Assembly: GCF_003667545.1 (NCBI RefSeq)
Contig: NZ_RCUV01000018.1
Location: 21,218-85,217, forward strand
Length of the DNA stretch: 64,000 bases
Direction of reading: 5' to 3'
DNA from: Mycetocola manganoxydans
GTDB taxonomy: Bacteria; Actinomycetota; Actinomycetes; Actinomycetales; Microbacteriaceae
The translations under genes were made by a program, and so were the position numbers. This document shows positions 60,234 to 64,000 of this stretch, one piece after another. Within the stretch, counting starts at the first letter, position 1; each line of letters opens with the position of its first letter. A model generated the notes under the pieces. That model made no database searches. It saw nothing but the letters and a program-made list of their open reading frames with translations, and was not told the DNA's origin.

Positions 60234-60812
60234 ATGACGCCGCAGCTGAATATCACCGGGGAACCCGCAGCAGACGACCTGCTCTCGACAGACCCCCTGG
60301 CGTTGCTCGTCGGCATGCTCCTGGACCAGCAGGTGCCAATGGAAACGGCGTTCGCCGGCCCCGCGAAGATCCGTGACCGCCTCGGCGCATTCGACGCGCG
60401 AACGATCGCCGGCCAGGACCCCGAAGCTTTCGTCGAGGTATGCCGGACGCCACCGGCCGTCCACCGTTACCCGGGCAGCATGGCCGCCCGCATCCAGACC
60501 CTGTGCCGGAGCCTCGTCGACGATTGGGACGGCGATGCGTCCGCACTCTGGACGACCGGCGACCCCGACGGTCGCGAGGTGTACCGCCGACTCCTCGCCC
60601 TCCCCGGATTCGGCGAGCAGAAGGCGCGGATCTTCGTTGCCCTTCTCGGCAAACAGTATGGCTTCACCGGCGCCGGCTGGCGCGAGGCTGCCGGTTCGTA
60701 TGGAGACGAAGGCAGCTACCGATCGGTAGCCGACATCGTCGACGCTGACTCCCTCACCCGCGTGCGTGAGACGAAACGTGCGGCAAAGGCCGCAGCGAAG
60801 AAGGCGACGTAA
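60234..60812 (+). CDS. HhH-GPD-type base-excision-repair-like protein
   Basis: The 192-residue protein has a helix-hairpin-helix, LPGFGEQKARIFVALLGK (about 123-140), and the N-terminal LLVGMLLDQQVPMETAFAGP (about 24-43) of the HhH-GPD fold. There is no 4Fe-4S cysteine cluster and the catalytic Lys/Asp of DNA glycosylases is not obvious at the hairpin, so activity is uncertain. Short actinobacterial 'HhH-GPD family' proteins like this are uncharacterised. The C-terminal KRAAKAAAKKAT is basic and could contact DNA. Confidence 0.82.
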   Translation: MTPQLNITGEPAADDLLSTDPLALLVGMLLDQQVPMETAFAGPAKIRDRLGAFDARTIAGQDPEAFVEVCRTPPAVHRYPGSMAARIQTLCRSLVDDWDGDASALWTTGDPDGREVYRRLLALPGFGEQKARIFVALLGKQYGFTGAGWREAAGSYGDEGSYRSVADIVDADSLTRVRETKRAAKAAAKKAT

Positions 60813-60828
60813 CGAGAGCGAGGATCCC

Positions 60829-61674
60829 ATGTCGACACGGATGCTGGTTGGTGTCAGGAGTTTCGATACCGGACGAACGGCGGTGCGCTGGGCCGCGGAA
60901 CGGGCTCAGGCGAGGGGCCTCCCGCTCCATCTCGTCCACGTCGTCGATGCAGGGATGCGACGCGCGGGCAACGCAGGACTGCTCGAGGCTGCCCGCACCG
61001 AGATCGAGCAGATGCTCGCAACGGCGGCAGAACTCGCGAAGACAGTGGCTCCCGGCATCTCGGTCACCGCCGAAACCCTCGAGGGTGAACCACAGGCGGA
61101 ACTGATCCGGTTGTCGCAGGACGCCGACATGGTCGTCGTCGGCAGTGACTCAGACGGAAGTGACAGTTCGCGCAGGCACGGCAACCGGGGATTCCGGATC
61201 GCCGCGGCGAGCACGACACCGGTCGCGGTGATCCCGATGATCGACCTGACCGGGAGGGAGGGTGTCGTGGTCGGCGTCGACGGGTCACCGATCTCGGAAC
61301 ACGCCCTCGTCTTCGCCGCCGACGAGGCCGACAGGCTCCGTGAACCCCTCATCGCCGTGAACGCGTGGCCGAACCCCGTCGTCTACGGCTACGACCTCGC
61401 GTTCCCCGTCGAGTACGTCGAAGACCTCACGCAGATCGGGAACGAGACGCTCACCCGTGCGCTCGACGGAGTGATGGGCGCCCATCCCACGGTTCCGGTG
61501 AGACGCATCGTCACGGAGGGCGATCCGGTCACCGTCCTGTCGGATGCCGCCGAACGCGCGTCGCTTATCGTCGTCGGCAGCCACGGTCGCGGAGCGGTTG
61601 CCCGGTTCCTGCTGGGATCGGTGAGCCACGGCATCCTCGCCCGGCTCGTCGCGCCGACGGTGATCGTCCGCTGA
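60829..61674 (+). CDS. Tandem-domain universal stress protein (UspA family), second copy
   Basis: The 281-residue protein has two Usp domains. Domain 1 has a degenerate ATP site (VVGSDSDGSDSSRRHG); domain 2 has a full G-2X-G-9X-G(S) site, VVGSHGRGAVARFLLGSVSHGILA (about 247-270), so only the second is likely to bind ATP. GAGCGAGGATCCC precedes ATG 60829, 16 nt after the HhH gene, suggesting co-transcription. It is unlike the USP of the GABA operon, in which the second site is the weaker one. Confidence 0.87.
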   Translation: MSTRMLVGVRSFDTGRTAVRWAAERAQARGLPLHLVHVVDAGMRRAGNAGLLEAARTEIEQMLATAAELAKTVAPGISVTAETLEGEPQAELIRLSQDADMVVVGSDSDGSDSSRRHGNRGFRIAAASTTPVAVIPMIDLTGREGVVVGVDGSPISEHALVFAADEADRLREPLIAVNAWPNPVVYGYDLAFPVEYVEDLTQIGNETLTRALDGVMGAHPTVPVRRIVTEGDPVTVLSDAAERASLIVVGSHGRGAVARFLLGSVSHGILARLVAPTVIVR

Positions 61675-61690
61675 CCCGCGGCAGCGCCGC

Positions 61691-62167
61691 TCAGCGCGAC
61701 CGTTCTGAGGACCGGAAGAAGTCCGTGAGAACGGTGCCACACGCATCCGCCTCGACCCCGGCGACGACCTCGACCCGGTGGTTGAGCCTCCGGTCACGCA
61801 AGACGTCGTAGACGCTCCCGGCCGCGCCCGCTTTCTCGTCCCACGCGCCGAACACGACCCTCGGGATGCGAGCAGCGAGGATCGCGCCCGCACACATGAC
61901 GCAGGGTTCGAGGGTGACGTAGAGCGTGACATCCGTGAGATGCCAGTCACCGGATGCCGCCGCTGCAGCCCGAATCGCCTCGACCTCCGCGTGGGCGGTC
62001 GGGTCCTGCCTCGCCTCGCGCGCGTTGAGGCCGGTCGCGAGAAGCGTGCCGTCCGCCCGGACGATGACGGCACCGACAGGGACGTCATCCGTCTCGAGCG
62101 CCGCGTGCGCCTGGTCGAGGGCGCGGAGCATCCAGGCGTGATCTGCGGGATCGACGGGGAGCGGCAT
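61691..62167 (-). CDS. tadA: tRNA-specific adenosine deaminase
   Basis: The 158-residue zinc enzyme makes inosine at tRNA-Arg position 34. It has the deaminase signature HAE (His59, catalytic Glu61) in PTAHAEVEAIR and PCVMC (Cys89, Cys92) in TLEPCVMCAGAIL. VPVGAVIVRADGTLLATGLNAR precedes it as usual. AGGAGG lies 6 nt before ATG 62167 and a TAGGCT box (62191-62196) lies further upstream, so this message has a normal leader. No tRNA gene is visible nearby. Confidence 0.93.
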   Translation of the reverse strand: MPLPVDPADHAWMLRALDQAHAALETDDVPVGAVIVRADGTLLATGLNAREARQDPTAHAEVEAIRAAAAASGDWHLTDVTLYVTLEPCVMCAGAILAARIPRVVFGAWDEKAGAAGSVYDVLRDRRLNHRVEVVAGVEADACGTVLTDFFRSSERSR

Positions 62168-62173
62168 CCTGGG

Positions 62174-62196
62174 CCTCCTGTTCTGCCGAAAGCCTA
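62174..62196 (-). promoter_or_regulatory. Promoter and ribosome binding site of tadA
   Basis: Minus-strand TAGGCT (62191-62196) is followed by AGGAGG (62174-62179), 6 nt before the ATG; a leadered start that contrasts with the leaderless ones. Confidence 0.5.
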
Positions 62197-62214
62197 TTGG
62201 AGGCCACCGATGCG

Positions 62215-63156
62215 TCAGTTGCCGGCGGCTGGTGCCGCGTCGAGCGCCCTCCGGAGGAATCCGTCATGCTGCGCGAGAAGCAGCTCCGCCGCGGCGGGAC
62301 GGATCCCGGCGAGTTCCACGAGAATCGCGGCCTTCACCGAACCTCCGACAGCGGCGAGGGTACGGGACGCGGTCGCGGCATCGACCCCGGTCGCGAGCAT
62401 GACGGTGCGTTCGGACCTGGCGACAAGCTTCTCGTTGCTCGCCTTGAGGTCGACCATGAGGTTGCCCCAGGTCTTGCCGAGCCGCACCATCGTCAGGGTG
62501 CTGAGCATGTTGAGCACCATCTTTTGCGCTGTGCCCGCCTTGAGCCGGGTCGAACCGGTGAGAAGCTCGGGCCCGACGACGACGTCGATCCCGACCTCGG
62601 CTGCTGTTCCGAGAGCGGATGCCGCGTTGCACGCGACCCCGACCGTGAAGGCCCCACGGCGTCTCGCCTCGGCGACAGCGGCAAGGACGTATGGCGTGCG
62701 CCCGGAAGCCGAGATCCCGACGACACTGTCATCAGGGCCGACCGACAGGCCGGCGACATCCGCGGCACCGGCGTCCGCATCATCCTCGGCGCCCTCGACG
62801 GCCGTCACGAGTGCGGCCGGACCGCCGGCGATGACGCCGACGATGCGGGCGGGGTCGATACCGAATGTGGGAGGCGCCTCGCTCGCGTCAAGGACGCCGA
62901 GACGCCCTGGCGTGCCGGCACCGAGGTAGATCAGGCGGCCGCCGCGCAGCATCCGTTCGGAGATGTTGTCGACGGCGGTGGCGATGGCGTCCGTGACGAG
63001 CGCAACAGCCGGGGCGACCTGCGCGTCTTCCGCGTTCATGGCGGCGACGAGTTCCGGCGTCGGGAGGAGGTCGAGGTCCGCATATTTCTCGTTCACCCGC
63101 TCGGTGGAGAGATCGGCGAGGACGGCATGCAGGGCGGGAGCGTCGGAGTCGGACAC
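62215..63156 (-). CDS. murQ: N-acetylmuramic acid 6-phosphate etherase
   Basis: The 313-residue SIS-domain enzyme cleaves the lactyl ether of MurNAc-6-phosphate, giving GlcNAc-6-phosphate. It shows LIYLGAGTPGRLGVLDASEAPPTFG (about 75-99, SIS substrate loop with catalytic Glu), VVGISASGRTPYVLAAVAEARRRG (about 144-167) and TRLKAGTAQKMVLNMLSTLTMVRLGKTWGNLMVD (about 209-242). It works in recycling of cell-wall sugars in the cytosol. GTG 63156 has GAGGATCCC upstream. It is divergent from upp. Confidence 0.92.
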   Translation of the reverse strand: MSDSDAPALHAVLADLSTERVNEKYADLDLLPTPELVAAMNAEDAQVAPAVALVTDAIATAVDNISERMLRGGRLIYLGAGTPGRLGVLDASEAPPTFGIDPARIVGVIAGGPAALVTAVEGAEDDADAGAADVAGLSVGPDDSVVGISASGRTPYVLAAVAEARRRGAFTVGVACNAASALGTAAEVGIDVVVGPELLTGSTRLKAGTAQKMVLNMLSTLTMVRLGKTWGNLMVDLKASNEKLVARSERTVMLATGVDAATASRTLAAVGGSVKAAILVELAGIRPAAAELLLAQHDGFLRRALDAAPAAGN

Positions 63157-63252
63157 GGGATCCTCGATTTCTTCGGGTTCAGAAAACAGTACCGATCCGC
63201 GGCACCCTGCGCTGGGGGAAGATCCGCAGTCCGGAAGAGGACCGGCAGGCGG

Positions 63253-63258
63253 TAGGTT
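63253..63258 (+). promoter_or_regulatory. Leaderless -10 box of upp
   Basis: TAGGTT, 6 nt (TGGAGC) before ATG 63265. Confidence 0.5.
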
Positions 63259-63264
63259 TGGAGC

Positions 63265-63897
63265 ATGCGAGTGCACGTAGCCGACCACCCCCTGATCACC
63301 CACAAGCTCACCGTGTTGCGTGATCGGACGACCCATTCTCCGGTGTTCCGCGCCCTCACCGAGGAGCTCGTCACCCTGCTCGCCTACGAGGCGACACGGA
63401 ACGTTCGGACCGAGACGGTCGACATCGAGACCCCGGTCACCTCGACCACCGGTCTTGCGATCAGCCAGCCTCGCCCCCTCGTCGTCCCTATTCTTCGTGC
63501 CGGACTCGGCATGCTCGAGGGCATGGTCAAACTGCTCCCGACCGCTGAGGTCGGGTTCCTCGGCATGGTCCGCAACGAGGAGACGCTCGAACCGACGACC
63601 TACGCCGAACGCCTGCCGGACGACCTCTCGGATCGCCAGTGCTTCGTCCTCGATCCGATGCTCGCCACCGGAGGCTCGCTCGGTGCCGCCATCGAGTTCC
63701 TGTTCGACCGTGGTGCTGTCGACGTGACCGCGATCTGTCTGCTCGCGGCGCCCGAGGGCATCGCGGCACTCGAAAAGGCGACCGAGGGACGCGACGTCAC
63801 CATCGTGCTCGGCGCCATGGACGAGCGTCTCGACGAGAACGGCTACATCGTGCCCGGCCTCGGTGACGCCGGCGACCGCCTGTACGGGCTCGTCTAG
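63265..63897 (+). CDS. upp: Uracil phosphoribosyltransferase
   Basis: The 210-residue salvage enzyme joins uracil and PRPP to UMP. It has the PRPP-binding loop DPMLATGGS (residues 130-138), [16 protein letters not shown] (about 72-87) and the C-terminal uracil-binding [17 protein letters not shown]. It acts in the cytosol. ATG 63265 gives the usual N-terminus [14 protein letters not shown]. Confidence 0.95.
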   Translation: MRVHVADHPLITHKLTVLRDRTTHSPVFRALTEELVTLLAYEATRNVRTETVDIETPVTSTTGLAISQPRPLVVPILRAGLGMLEGMVKLLPTAEVGFLGMVRNEETLEPTTYAERLPDDLSDRQCFVLDPMLATGGSLGAAIEFLFDRGAVDVTAICLLAAPEGIAALEKATEGRDVTIVLGAMDERLDENGYIVPGLGDAGDRLYGLV

Positions 63898-63920
63898 CTC
63901 TTTCCTGTTTCCCGTGAGGG

Positions 63921-64000
63921 CACGCGGGCGGCCCGCCCGTCCACGCGGGCGGCCCGCCCGTCCACGCGGGCGGCCCGCCCGTCCACGCGGGCGGCGCGAT
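63921..64000 (+). repeat. 21-bp tandem repeat downstream of upp, truncated by the window end
   Basis: Units begin at 63921, 63942, 63963 and 63984 (CACGCGGGCGGCCCGCCCGT plus C), identical over the first three and diverging in the fourth. Each holds a GGGCGG-C-CCGCCC hairpin. The array starts 23 nt past the upp stop codon and may continue beyond the window. Confidence 0.9.

Noticed and set aside
61675..62214. tRNA gene next to tadA
   Set aside because: tadA is often adjacent to a tRNA-Ser gene in other bacteria, but the gaps here are 16 and 47 bp, too short, and no cloverleaf is visible elsewhere.
63921..64000. CRISPR array at the window end
   Set aside because: The units abut without unique spacers; it is a simple tandem repeat, and no cas genes are nearby.

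Overview
This 64 kb window looks like chromosomal DNA of a high-GC Gram-positive actinobacterium, most likely a member of the Microbacteriaceae. The pointers are strong G/C bias at third codon positions, frequent GTG/TTG starts, abundant promoters placed immediately before start codons (leaderless style), an archaeal-type AspRS, the tiny ribosomal protein bS22, DUF4229/DUF6412/DUF3054 membrane proteins and a full menaquinone gene set. I saw no phage, insertion sequence, CRISPR array, rRNA or tRNA. Most of the window is core genome plus two catabolic islands.

Layout. (1) 1-10.0 kb: the tail of an SDR epimerase, an amino-acid permease, then a minus-strand operon running from 9982 down to 1836 (gabT, gabD, aminobutyraldehyde dehydrogenase, flavin amine oxidase, tandem universal stress protein, APC permease). 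It is read divergently from a PucR-type regulator (10108-11664). Together these can convert putrescine through gamma-aminobutyraldehyde, GABA and succinate semialdehyde to succinate. (2) 11.8-22.4 kb: an esterase-like hydrolase, a Gln/Pro-rich membrane protein, an FprA-type NADPH-ferredoxin reductase, a polyprenyl diphosphate synthase, a saccharopine-dehydrogenase-like enzyme paired with a second APC permease, a VOC protein, a Cys-rich pentapeptide-repeat protein and a pyruvate-oxidase-like TPP enzyme. (3) 22.4-33.1 kb: menaquinone genes menG, menF (isochorismate synthase), menD, menA, menE, menB and menC, mostly as single units with their own promoters, interleaved with a PPK2, small membrane proteins and an Hsp20 with an HspR-type (HAIR-like) operator. 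(4) 33.2-38.3 kb: a cytochrome c maturation operon (phosphatase, TlpA-like thioredoxin, CcdA, ResB, DUF3054, CcsB/ResC), which fits functionally with the menaquinone genes. (5) 38.4-46 kb: aspS, small proteins, a second YidC, bS22, an ArsR regulator, a TrkH/TrkA potassium system and proC. (6) 46-60.2 kb: a glycoside island with a GH2 beta-mannosidase, a LacI-like protein lacking its DNA-binding domain, a TIM-barrel isomerase/epimerase, a Gfo/Idh/MocA dehydrogenase, a Dpp-family ABC importer, an MDR dehydrogenase, a ROK regulator and a BadF-type sugar kinase. (7) 60.2-64 kb: an HhH-GPD protein, a second tandem USP, tadA, murQ, upp and a 21-bp tandem repeat running off the end.

Structure beyond genes. 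About 21 transcription units start with a TANNNT-like box 6-8 nt before the start codon. Two families of large dispersed palindromes lie at gene 3' ends, nearly all at convergent junctions. A 26-bp operator-like sequence occurs both at the GH2/isomerase divergent promoter and on the ROK gene's own -10 box, defining a candidate ROK regulon. The most novel candidate system is the glycoside island, where a hydrolase and two or three redox/lyase-type enzymes share one importer and one regulator.
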